Positions 49,119 through 59,703 of a DNA stretch of 64,000 nt are shown here, one piece after another. Source of the stretch: Erythrophleum ivorense (Eukaryota; Streptophyta; Magnoliopsida; Fabales; Fabaceae). The stretch's first letter is position 1, and each line of letters starts with the position of its first letter. The stretch spans positions 28,432,574 to 28,496,573 of the forward strand of contig JAIUCV010000007.1 in assembly GCA_026724425.1 (NCBI GenBank), given 5' to 3'. Both the position numbers and the translations under genes were made by a program. The notes under the pieces are model-generated. The model made no database searches. It worked only from the letters and a program-made list of their open reading frames with translations, and was not told the origin of the DNA.

Positions 49119-51457
49119 ATAGATGCAGACATCAGAGACGGGAAGCTTTCATCTCTTTAAGCAGAAAATAGCTTCAAAAGGAGCCAGGGGCTAAAGAAGA
49201 AAGAGGGAGACGTAACTTATGTCCAACCCGTGAGACAATATTCACAACAATCCATTCCTTATCAAATAAATAGAGGAAATCAAGGTCAAACCTCGTATGT
49301 GCTAGTTCTAAATAGACTAGGGAAACATGAGAGGATGACTTATGGGCAGCCAAAAGATAATCGCCCTTGGCCCAATTTTAATTCCACTAATGCTGAATTA
49401 TATAAAAAGTTGCTGGACGCAAAACTTATAGGGCCACGTTACGCGAAAGGGCTGCAACCACCATATCCAACCTGGTATAACCCCAACGTCTCCTGTGAGT
49501 ACCATATGGGAGTCCCAGGACATTCAATTGAAAACTGTACTACCTTCAAAAGAAACGTGTTGGATCTTATCAAATCAAATCATATCCAACTTAAACCTAG
49601 AGATGATGCAACAATCCCCACCAACCCTTTGCCAAGTCATGGGGAACAGGTGAACGCCGTTGAGGAAGAATTGGGGTTTTTCAAGAGTCCTAATGCCCTT
49701 AAGTTATCAATGAAAGTCCTGTTAGCTAGTCTTTAATCGGCCAGGTACATGTTAGAATTGCCAAAAGAGAGGGCCATTGAAACTATTGGCGGGCCATCAG
49801 TTCGATTCTGTGACTTCCATCAATAAAATATGGATCATGACATCGATAATTGCGTACAATTTTGGGAAGTTTTGAAGAAGTTAATGACGTTAGGGGTTGT
49901 GGCTGTAGAGAAGCCAGGAAAAGAGGTCGGGATGATAGGGGAGAAGTATGTTGACATCATTATCCTGACCAGACATCTAAAAGCAGTTACCCTAACGGTT
50001 GGAGACCCTTTTTTGACATCGGGGCCCTCTCGTTCCCCTCACCCGAGGTAACCGTCAGTGGTTATCAACATGCTAGCTCCATTCCCATATCAGAGCAGTC
50101 ATGCCATACCATGGAGATACGAGGAAACCTATGAGCACCCCTTTAATCAAATGGCAATTGCCGAGTCTGAAGGAGAGCCTATCACAAATATAGCTGAAAT
50201 AGGAGGGATTACCCGAAGTGGTAGGACATACCTCCCAACGGATGCTGATAAGCATGGAAAGGGGAAAAGAATTGACAGCAATGGTCGAAAGAATGAGAAA
50301 GAAGGAAAAGAAGATGACACGGATGAAGAATTTCTACGAATCATGAAACAAAGTGAATATGACGTAGTAGAGCAACTAAAGAAAACTCCTGCCCAAATTT
50401 CCATGTGGTCCTTGGTCATGAGCTCTGAAATACACCATCGAGCTTTGCAAAAGGTTTTAGAGGAGGCATATGTGTGGCCTGACGTCAACCCGAAAAGAGT
50501 AGCTAGTGTGATGAATATCATCAAATCCACTTCTGCCATCTCATTTTCTGAAGAGGAGATTGTAGGGACATCTGCTAACTCGCCTAAGACCCTACACATC
50601 ACTCTAAAATGCAATGGGTTTATAATTGCAAAAGTTTTAATTGATGGGGGCTCAGCACTAAATGTGTTGCCATTAACAACATTTGAACAATTGGCAGTGG
50701 AAAAATCACACATTGGGAAAAGTGATATGGTGGTTAGAGCATTCGATGGCTCTAAAAGAGCCGTGGTCGATACTATATGCCTATCCTTGGAAATCAGGCT
50801 GAAACTGTTTGCAGTAGACTTTTAGGTAATAGACATCGACCCCTCCTATACGATGTTATTAGGAAGGCCATGGATCCACTCTGCTGGTGCTGTCCCGTCC
50901 ATGCTGTACCAAAGGGTTAAATTCATTGACAATGGGAGAATCATCACTGTTAAGGGAGAAAAGGAGATAATGTTAAGTAAGCCCAGTTCCTTACCATTTA
51001 TTGAAGCTGCAGAACGAGATAAGGAAATGTTATTTCAAAGTCTGGAAATGGACAGACCCAAGCCTACTATGGGAAGTGTCGATCAGGTTGTGATGAAGAT
51101 GCTAGAAAGGAGTGGATTCGAAGCTGGAAAAGGATTGGGAATACAGCTACAGGGAATTGAATGACCTATCGCACTCCCAGAGAACCCTAATCGTCAGGGG
51201 TTAGGATACAGATCTTTATCATCAAACCCAGAAGAGGAGTGACCAAAAGCAAAAGGAAGTGGGAAGCAGGAGAAACTGTGAATCCCCCACATCAGAGAAA
51301 CTTTCCCAGCTCCCTCAGAGATTATGAACCAATCAAGTATTTCCACAATTGGCGAAGAAGTTGCGCAAGGAGTCAAGACTTGGATTTCGATTGACGATTC
51401 AGGGAAAAGATTGGATAATTGGGAAATGGAAGACGTTCCCGATGTCGTAGCACTAGA
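49119..51457 (+). pseudogene. Ogre/Tat gag C-terminus, protease and G-patch
   Basis: Gag resumes after the inserted fragment (KKKEGDV near 49185). The diagnostic YPTWYNPNVSCEYHMGVPGHS knuckle-like block is near 49465-49530. The protease active site reads VLIDGGSALNVLP near 50635, followed by LLGRPWIHSAGAVPS at 50856. A G-patch domain (ERSGFEAGKGLGIQLQGIE) ends at 51161. All segments stay in one frame, broken only by stops at 49734, 49824, 50049, 50823, 51162, 51240 and 51279, most of which replace an expected Gln or Arg. The last codon is split by the predicted intron donor at 51458. Gag binds RNA and protease matures the polyprotein; G-patches are RNA-associated. Confidence 0.85.
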
Positions 51458-51647
51458 GTAAGTGTTTTGATTATGTTTTTTTTCCCTGTCTTTCTCTTTT
51501 CTTTTCTTTTTTTTTAATGTTTCTTTCCTCCTCTTGTTGTGTCTTAACTACAGACGATCATTCATGAATGACAATGGTATTTTATGAATGAAATGAGAAT
51601 TACTTGGATATTCTGCTCTCTTTTCGCTTCCATTTTCTCTCTCCTAG
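51458..51647 (+). other. Predicted Ogre intron between protease and RT
   Basis: The donor is GTAAGTG at 51458, in phase 2 after CTA-GA. The acceptor is CTCTCCTAG ending at 51647, preceded by a pyrimidine-rich run. Joining 51457 to 51648 moves from frame 0 to frame 1, exactly the frame of the downstream RT ORF, and removes the intervening stop. Ogre elements are known to carry a spliced intron at this place. The other AG at 51553 does not restore the frame. Confidence 0.7.
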
Positions 51648-54117
51648 GTCATTCTACTTCATTCCTTCCTCCAGGAAATTATTTTCCTCAGAACTCTTGC
51701 CCAACGTAGAGGTTCCCGAGCCTTCATGGGATGATCTGCACACTACCTTAGATATGCCCGATTTTGAACCTGATAATGAAGAGTTAATCCAGACTTTTGA
51801 AAAGTTGCTAGAGTCTGTAGATAAAGGCATTCGCCTTCATGAGGAAACAATGGAAAACGTCAATTTGGGGACGAAAGAACATAAAATGGAGGTCAACATA
51901 GTGGATAATCCAAAAAAGGCGAAAATGATTCAACTCTTCAAAGAGTATATAGATGTATTTGTATGGTCCTATCAGGACATGCCTCGACTTGACCCGGTGA
52001 TTGCTTCTCACAAGATTCCCTTACTCCCAAACATTGAACCTAAGAAACAAAAATTAAGGTGAATGCACCCTGACATGTGTTTAAAAATAAAAGAAGAGGT
52101 TATGAAGCAACTAGAAGCAGGTTTCCTCCAAGTGTCTACATATCCACAGTGGGTAGCAAACATCGTACCTGTCCTTAAAAAGGATGGGAGAGTCCGCATG
52201 TGTGTTGATTATAGAGACCTAAACAAGGCAAGCCCAAAGGATGATTTTCCTTTGCCCCACATAGACGTTTTGGTTGACAATACAGCACGAGCCTATCGGT
52301 ATTCCTTCATGGACGGCTATTTAGGGTATAACCAAATCCCTATGCATGAAGATCATAAGGAAAAGACTACATTCATCACGCCATGGGGAACGTACTGTTA
52401 TAGAGTAATGCCATTTGGGTTAAAGAATGCTAGGGTGACTTACCAACGAGCTATGATGGCACTCTTTCATGATATGATGCACAAGGAGATCGAGGTATAC
52501 GTTGATGACATGGTGGCCAAATCCGTAAAAGGAGAAAGTCATGTGGCGGTACTAAGGAAACTGTTTAAAAGATTGCGTGAATACAAACTGTGGTTAAACC
52601 CCAACAAATGCATTTTTAGGGCCTTAACTGGAAAATTATTGGGTTTTATGGTGAGTCAAAAGGGAATAGAGGTAGATCCTGATAAGATACAAGCCATTCA
52701 AGAAATGCCATCCCCCCAAACGACAAAAGAAGTACGAAGCTTTTTGGGCCGGCTCAATTATATAGCTAGATTTATTGCCAATCTAACTGCTACTTGCTAG
52801 CCAATCTTCAAATTGTTGAAGAAGAACCATACCGAAAAATGGGATGATAACTGTCAAAAAGCCTTTGATAAGATTAAAGAGTATCTGTCGAATCCCCCAA
52901 TCCTGGTTCCGCCAGCAACAGGACGACCTTTAATTTTCTATATGACAATCTTGCCGAGATCAATGAGGGCTGTATTAGGGCAACATGATTTTTGCGGGAG
53001 GAAAGAGCAGGCAGTTAATTATTTGAGTAAAAAGTTCAATGAATATGAAACGTGTTATCCATCGATTGAAAAGACTTGTTGCGAACTGGTATGGACTATT
53101 AAACGGTTATGACAGTACATGCTCTATTATACTACATGGCTAATCTCCAGAATGGATCCCATCAAGTATATCTTCGAAAGTCCACACGTATCAGGAAGAG
53201 TCTCTAAATGGCAAGTGATCATGTCTGAGTACGATGTCAAGTATATGACTCAAAAGTCTGTAAAAGGAAGCATCATAGCTGATCATCTGGACGAGAATCC
53301 TCTGGATGAATACCAACCATTGGATTTCCATTTCCCTAATGAACACATACTCACTATAGAGGACAATGAAGATGATAAGGATGGTGGTAATGGAAATTGG
53401 AAGATGTATTTTGATGGGGCTGCAAATATGCATGGTTATGGCATTGGGGCCGTGGTTGTATCACCAGAGGGAAAGCAGTACCCTGTTGCTGTGAAATTAG
53501 AATTCGAATGTACCAATAACGTGATAGAATATGAAGCTTGCATCAGCGGGTTGAATGCCGTTGTAACCCTTAGTATAAAAAGCCTGAAAGTTTTTGGGGA
53601 CTCTGGCCTCATAATTCATCAAGTGACTGGAGAATGGCAAACTGAGGACTTAAAACTGATTCCGTATCAAAATTTTTTAGTTCAGCTAATTAGCCAATTT
53701 GAAGAAATCAATTTCCATCATGTGACTCAAAATAAAAATCAATTTGTTGATGCTTTGGCTACTTTAGCGGTAATGATTCGACTCGACAATGGAGTTCAGG
53801 TCCAGCTACTTCGAGTGGAAGCCAGGGATTTGCCAGCCTATTGCCTAAACATAGAAGAGGAATATGATGGGCAACCTTGGTATCATGACATCAAGGTTTA
53901 TATGACAAGTAGGGAATACCCCGCGGAAGTCACTGAGAGTGATAAGAAGACTATTCGACGTTTAGCCATGACTTTCTTCTTTAGCAATGGTATTTTATAC
54001 AAGAGAAGTCATGATGGTACACTATTACGATGTGTGGATGCGAAGGAGGCCCAAAAAGTGGTCGTAGAGGTTCACGAGGGGGTATGGGTAGCATGCAAAT
54101 GGTCACACTTTGACTAA
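51648..54117 (+). pseudogene. Ogre/Tat RT, RNase H and second (archaeal-type) RNase H
   Basis: RT motifs in order: KKDGRVRMCVDYRDLNKAS near 52180, FPLPHIDVL, VMPFGLKNA, and the catalytic YVDDMVAKS near 52500. The connection and first RNase H region follow (about 52813-53112). The second RNase H begins MYFDGAAN near 53404, continues IEYEAC and FGDSGLI, and ends VDALATLA near 53765. A second, archaeal-type RNase H is characteristic of the Tat branch of Ty3-gypsy elements. In-frame stops are at 52060 (TGA), 52798 (TAG) and 53110 (TGA). The frame ends at 54115-54117 because of a frameshift near 54085, inside the integrase zinc region. Confidence 0.85.
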
Positions 54118-55123
54118 ACAAATCCAAAGGTGTGGATACTTTTGGCTAACCATGGAGAAGGATTGTACTGAGTATGTTTGAAAATGCCATAAATGTCAAA
54201 TTTATTTAGACAAAATCAATGCGCCGTCGGTTTCACTACACAATCTGATATCGTCGTGGCCATTTTCAATGTGGGGCATCGATGTGATCAGACCGATCAA
54301 CCCTAAAGCTTCAAACGGGCATTGCTTTATCTTGATTGCCATTGACTATTTTACAAAGTGGATCGAGGCTAGTTCCTTTACTAGTATTACTCAAAAGGCT
54401 TTTTGCAAATTTCTCAGGGTGAATATCATTTGCCTCTATGGATTGTCAGAAAAAATCATCACTGATAACGCCCCAAACCTAAACGGGGCAGAAGTCGCTA
54501 AGCTTTGTGAGCAGTTCAAGATCAAGCACCATTACTCGGCGCCATATCGGCCATAAATGAACGGGGCCATAGAAGCAGCAAATAAAAACATAAAAAAAAT
54601 CATTGCCAAGATAACAATCACTTATAAGAATTGGCATGAAATGCTCCCATATGCGTTGCATGGGTATTGCACTACTGTACGTACGTCGATTGGGGCAACT
54701 CCTTACTCATTGGTTTACGGGATGGAAGCCGTCATGCCAATTGAAGTCGAGATCCCCTCATTATGGGTATTAATTGAATCCAATTTAGATGAAAATGATT
54801 GGATAAGAACTTGATATGAGCAGTTGAATATGATTGAGGGACGAAGGCTCACTACAATATGTCATGGACAATTGTATCAAAAGAGAATGGCAAGGGCTTT
54901 CAACAAGGGACTTCACCCTCGAGAGTTCAAAGTTGGGGACCTAGTCCTCAAAAGAATCTTTCCAAACTAGGATGACGCTCGGGGCAAATGGGCCCCCACT
55001 TATGAAGGCCCTTATGTTGTTAAACACGGGTTTTCAGGAGGAGCATTAGTCTTAATGGACATGGAAGGTCGTGAATTAACAAAGCCTCTTAATTTGGATG
55101 CAGTTAAGAAATACTTTGCATGA
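54118..55123 (+). pseudogene. Ogre/Tat integrase
   Basis: After the frameshift the second frame is used. The zinc-binding end (KCHKCQIYLDKI) is at 54182-54215. The core has WGIDVIRP (first Asp, about 54272), ITDNAPN (second Asp, about 54460) and the AIEAANKN block (Glu, about 54566), a complete D,D-35-E triad. The C-terminal part (FKVGDLVLKRIF, GPYVV) ends with TGA at 55121-55123. Stops lie at 54179 (TGA), 54554 (TAA), 54812 (TGA) and 54968 (TAG), again at expected Arg or Gln codons. Integrase would join the cDNA ends to the host chromosome. Confidence 0.87.
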
Positions 55124-55959
55124 TAAGAAGAGCTCACTAGGTGGGAAACCCAAAAGGGCAGCCTAGGCAAAAGTTATAGCAGAGAAAAAAAAGAAAAAAA
55201 GAAAAGAGGAGAAAAGAAGAAAAGATAGGGCAATGCAAGGAGGTATCTGGACAGAAGTAGGGGCAAAGTTTGAAATTCCATTTTGACGAATGCAACTAAG
55301 CAAGAAACAGGACAGAAATCCCAAGAAGTCAAGGTCATAGATCAGGTCGGATGCGAGGCATATCTTGGGTTGCATGACAGATTGTTTCACAAGAGGTATG
55401 TGGAGCCAATTGTAGAGGGCAACCCTTAAAAGAATTGCTCGTGGCAAATTCTGTCAGTTTTATTGTCTATTCCTGCACCATTATAGTCTCATTCTTTGGT
55501 CAAATTCCATATTATTCGAACTCCCAGATGCTTCCTTTAACAAGCGTTAATAAAATCATTCGCCATAAGTCTAAGTTGCATTTCATTCTTACTCCATATC
55601 ATGATCTCTGTCTTTATACTTCATAAATAATAATCCAAAAATGGCATTCATCAAAACTTTTACTTGGCACGGCATGGTCGACATCTTCTTTAGATCACTT
55701 ATCCTTTATGAACCCTTATCATTATTCGAAAAGTAGACCCATAAAAAGAGACAGTTGTAGTTGTAAAGATCGTGCATGAGTTTCTTTGACGATAGGGAAT
55801 TGAGAGTTACCAATGGCGCACAGCCTGAAGTATTAAAAGTTTGACTAGATGGGCATTACATTTTAGAAGGGCAACATCCTATCCCACTGTGGTCAATCAG
55901 TTAAACAAAATAATAATAATAATAATATTTAGTCACATCAATTCAAAAAAAATAAACTT
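55124..55959 (+). other. Ogre 3' untranslated region, first part
   Basis: It starts with an A/G-rich block (GAGCTCACTAGGTGGGAAAC, then AAAGAAAA runs). No ORF is supported. It leads into two tandem-repeat zones. Confidence 0.6.
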
Positions 55960-56570
55960 GCATCCTATATGCATTACCTATCACCAAGTTCATACTGGGA
56001 ATAAAGAAAATACAAAAATGTGCATACCACAAATTGCAACATCTCATGTGCATCATGTAGCTCATATCTGTATATATTACGTTCACCTAAGCTCATGCTG
56101 GGGCAAGTAGGGGCAAGTTGCATTTCATGAAATAAGGAATCATATGTTTCATGTGCCCCATACTTGCACACTGCACATAAACTCTGGTTTGCACTGGGGG
56201 AAGGTAAAAGCCAATATTCGCATTTTATGAAGCAACGTATCACGCTTGCTTTTTGCATTTCATACATGCATACAGGTGAACCCAAAGCTTGCATTAGGGC
56301 AATCAAAATAAGCATTTTGCATTTCATAAAACAACTCATGCACTTTGTATATTTTACATGTGCATTCATTATGTAGACCCCGATTCATACTGGGGCAAAA
56401 GAAAAATAAAAGAAAATTTGAACTATAACATCTCACATGATTCATGTTGCATGCTTCTTATGGCTGTATACATAAATCCTGATTTATATTAAGGAAAAAG
56501 TGTGTTATCAAACTCAAAAGTCAAGCATTCTGCATGCATCACACATTCCATGTAGGTGCATTATCTTGCA
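55960..56570. repeat. Degenerate ~98-bp tandem repeat in the Ogre 3' UTR
   Basis: A core like GTTCATACTGGGG.CAA recurs at 55988, 56091, 56187, 56287, 56382 and 56480, spacings 103, 96, 100, 95 and 98. GCATTTCAT and ACATG...CAT landmarks sit between cores. Six decayed copies are visible. Confidence 0.7.
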
Positions 56571-56627
56571 TAAATAAAGTAAAATCTTTAAATTCAGGAA
56601 AACCCACCACAAAAAAAAAGACTTTCT

Positions 56628-57168
56628 AAGCCCTGCATAGAATAGGCACCTTTAAGCTCTGCACAGAACAGACACCTTTAAGCCCTGAACAGAACAGGCA
56701 ACCAAGCCCTGCACAGAACAGGCACCTTTAAGCCCTGCACTGAACAGGCACCCAAGCCCTGCACAGAATAGGCACCCAAGCCTTACACAAAATAGGCAAC
56801 CAAGCCCTGCACAAAAGAGGCACACCTTTAAGCCCTGCACAGAATAGGCACACATTTAAGCCTTGCACAGAATAGGCAACCAAGCCCTGCACAAAAGAGG
56901 CACACCTTTAAGCCTTGTACAGAATAGGCAACCAAGCCCTGCACAGAAGAGGCACACCTTTAAGCCCTGCACAGAACAGACACCTAAAGTCCTGCACAGA
57001 ACAGGTACCCAAGCTCTGCACAGAACAAGCACACCTTTAAGCCCTGCATAGAACAGGCACACCTTTCAGCCCTGCACAGAACCGGCACCTAAAGTCCTAC
57101 ACAGAACAGGCACCATGAAGTCCTGCTCCAGAACAGGCACCCCTTTCAAAGTCCTGCTCTAGAACAGG
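56628..57168. repeat. 21-copy short tandem array in the Ogre 3' UTR
   Basis: Units of the type AAGCCCTGCACAGAACAGG plus a variable tail (CACC, CACCTTT, CACACCTTT) follow head to tail, mostly 24, 26 or 28 bases long. I count 21 units. The last ones drift (AAGTCCTGCTCCAGAACAGG). The Cys/Leu-rich reading frames on the minus strand are by-products of the repeat. The array is cut by family C sequence at 57169. Confidence 0.93.
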
Positions 57169-59703
57169 TGTAACACCCCATAATTAATTAAGGTATTAAT
57201 AATGGATTAGACTAATTAGGAATAATTGGATAAATTAAGTGGATGGAGATTTTAGAGAGATAAATTATTAAAATGGGTTTGAGATTTAATTAGGATAGAA
57301 ATTCTATCTAGGCCTAAATTAATAGATTATGAAAAGAGGCTAATGGAAGCCTAATTGGTTAGGTGCAGACCCAACCCAATTTAGTGTGATGGAGGCCCAA
57401 AATTCACCTTGTATAGACTCCTCTATGTGGCCCAATAACCCTTGTGCAGACCCACATTCTTGAGCTTCTCAAACTTGGCCCAAACTTAATTAAACTTCAG
57501 CAACCCAATGGACAAGAACTGGCCCAACAAATTATGTAGCCCAACACTTTAAAACTGGCCCAATAAGCTAAAATCTGCAGCCCAAATGAAGTTGGACCTT
57601 GGAGCAACCCATGACCCATCTTTGACCCAACTTAAACCCACCTAAAACCCTAATGCATCAGCCCCTTCCTCCCACTTGTTGAAACATAAAACTCAAGAAG
57701 CAAAATTCGGAGGTTGAGAAGGAGGCAAGGGTTTGAGGCAAAGATTTGGCATTTTCTCATATTTAGAGCAAGATTCAGCTAAGGTAATAGTTATACAACT
57801 TAATCCCCTCATCTTCCTCTTTAATTTGGCCTAATTAGTTTTTCATTTAGAGCATTTTCATCCTACTCAAAATTTGAAATGAGGGTGTTTGGGGATTTTC
57901 TTGGTGAAATTCGTAGGTTAAGATTAGGGCTGACCTAGGGTGAGTTTAAACCCTCCATTTTGATGCTTCATTTGTTAATTTGAGACCCTCATAGCTAATT
58001 TATAAAATGGGTATTAATTATGTACGAAATTACTTAGGATTTTGGGTGGAATATTAAGTTTCTGGTGGAGGACAATTTAATCCGAATTTAGGACTTAAAG
58101 TGGCTGAGTAAGTGATCCTTAGGTAGTCATTAACATCTTAAATTCTTTGGGTACTGATTGTAACTGTTAATGATGAATTAGAGTAGTAATTCTATAATGT
58201 TATGGTTATAGGAGGACTTCTGCACCATTGGTGACTGTTGCAAGTGTCTACAAGTGAGGTAACCGGGTTTATATCAATTCCATGTATATATTTGATTTAA
58301 TTTCATATGTTGCTGTATATGAATGATTTGAAATGTTGAATGAATTGGTTGGCTATCTGTTGAATTGTGATTGGACCTTGTGAGTCCATGGTGGAGCTGT
58401 GGTGCGGCTGCCACCCGTGCATGTGCTTCGATCGATCACCAGGTTATGATCAAACCCAGATGCACTGAGCCCCGGTTGTGCTCAATAGGGAGTAGGTGCC
58501 ATGGATGGGCCTTTCCCGATGTTAATGGCCTTTAACATGTGATAATATGATTGCTAGTATGGGATAGTAATCATGATAGCCTAATTATTTCATTTGCTGT
58601 TATGATGGATATGATTCTGATGTTGATTTTGATTCATGCTTATATGCTAATTAAATTGGATATATACTAGAATTGCCTTGGTTACTGAGATTTATATCTC
58701 ACCCCGTTTTATGGGATTAATATTTCAGGTGAAAGTTCTTCGGGTAAGGATAAGGGTAAGTAAGTGGATGAACATCCATGAGCTGAGGCCGGGTGTGGGG
58801 ACCTACACTTGGTCTGAGTAGAATAGGGTAGATGCAATTTTGTTATTAGTTTACATAGCATCATCATGTAGTCATGTTGCCAAGTGTAGGCGTTTATATT
58901 TTGTTTGAATGAAATGTAACCGTTAAAGATTCAAGTCTCATTATAGTGAATATCAATGTATGAACTTATAGCATTAAATATATGTAGTTTTGCTGAATTG
59001 TGATATGGATTACTATACGGGAATTGTAGTCTTATGGTGCCTTGGAGGTAAGCTATTGTTGAATGGAAATCACTATGGAAATTGTATGGGATGTAATTGT
59101 TGCTAATGTGTGTGTTCTTGCTGTCATATATTCATGAATTTGCTAATATGAGCTAGTTGGGTAAGTAGGAAGGAGTAATTAAGTTTTGCAATGGTAGTGG
59201 ATAGATTGATGGGTAAATAGGGTAGGTAAACACCATTAGGATCACATAAAATAAGGGAAAGTGGACCTAGAGTGCCTCTAAGATGAGATTTGGAGTGTAA
59301 GGGTTGAAATTTAGGTAATGTAGTCACAAGAGGGAGTCCCGCCGCGGCTAAGAAGGCTTCATCGCGGCCAAATGAGAGACAGAACCGAAACGTGCCGCGG
59401 CATGACCAATCCCGCCACGGCGCAATGGGAGAAAATTGGCCCAGGGAGTGACAGTGGCGAGGCACGCCGCGGCCTAATAAATCTCGCCGCGGCGCAGAGC
59501 GAAAAAAATCGTCCAGGAGGGTAATAGAACCAAAACTCGCCGCGGCTCAGTATGTCCTGCCGCGGCGCGAGTCAAGAAAATAAAATAAGGGTTGGACAGA
59601 AGCAAAACTCACCGCGGCGCGAATATATTGGGCCAAGACGAGAATCCTGGGAGTTGAGCAGTAGTTCCAGAAGGCATTTCCGCTGCGGCGCCACATAGGT
59701 TGG
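57169..59703 (+). mobile_element. Family C LTR-like element, plus orientation
   Basis: It starts TGTAACACCCC inside the tandem array and is colinear with the inverted copy at 24811-27201 and with 23965-24810. It is interrupted at 59704 by an Athila-like LTR, before its own 3' end (about 300 bases remain to be found beyond). No coding sequence is visible. Whether it is an LTR of a known gypsy lineage or a non-autonomous unit cannot be decided here. Confidence 0.65.
59341..59690. repeat. Cluster of GCCGCGGC palindromes in family C
   Basis: About ten GCCGCGGC or one-mismatch copies lie in 350 bases (59341, 59396, 59467, 59490, 59538, 59561, 59612, 59682 and others), separated by AT-richer spacers. 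The inverted copy has the same zone at 25130-25500, mostly decayed to GCCACGGC and GCCGTGGC. Confidence 0.75.

Noticed and set aside
50147..50713. 188-codon minus-strand ORF
   Set aside because: It is an antisense shadow of the Ogre protease region, which is supported by the VLIDGGSALNVLP motif.
56652..57062. Cys/Leu/Gly-rich repeat proteins on the minus strand and a matching plus-strand ORF
   Set aside because: The frames follow the tandem array; unit lengths of 24, 26 and 28 break any constant frame and no start context or domain is present.
56628..57168. CRISPR-like array
   Set aside because: There are no unique spacers and no cas genes; the whole unit is repeated, it lies in a plant retrotransposon 3' UTR, and the tails vary only in length.
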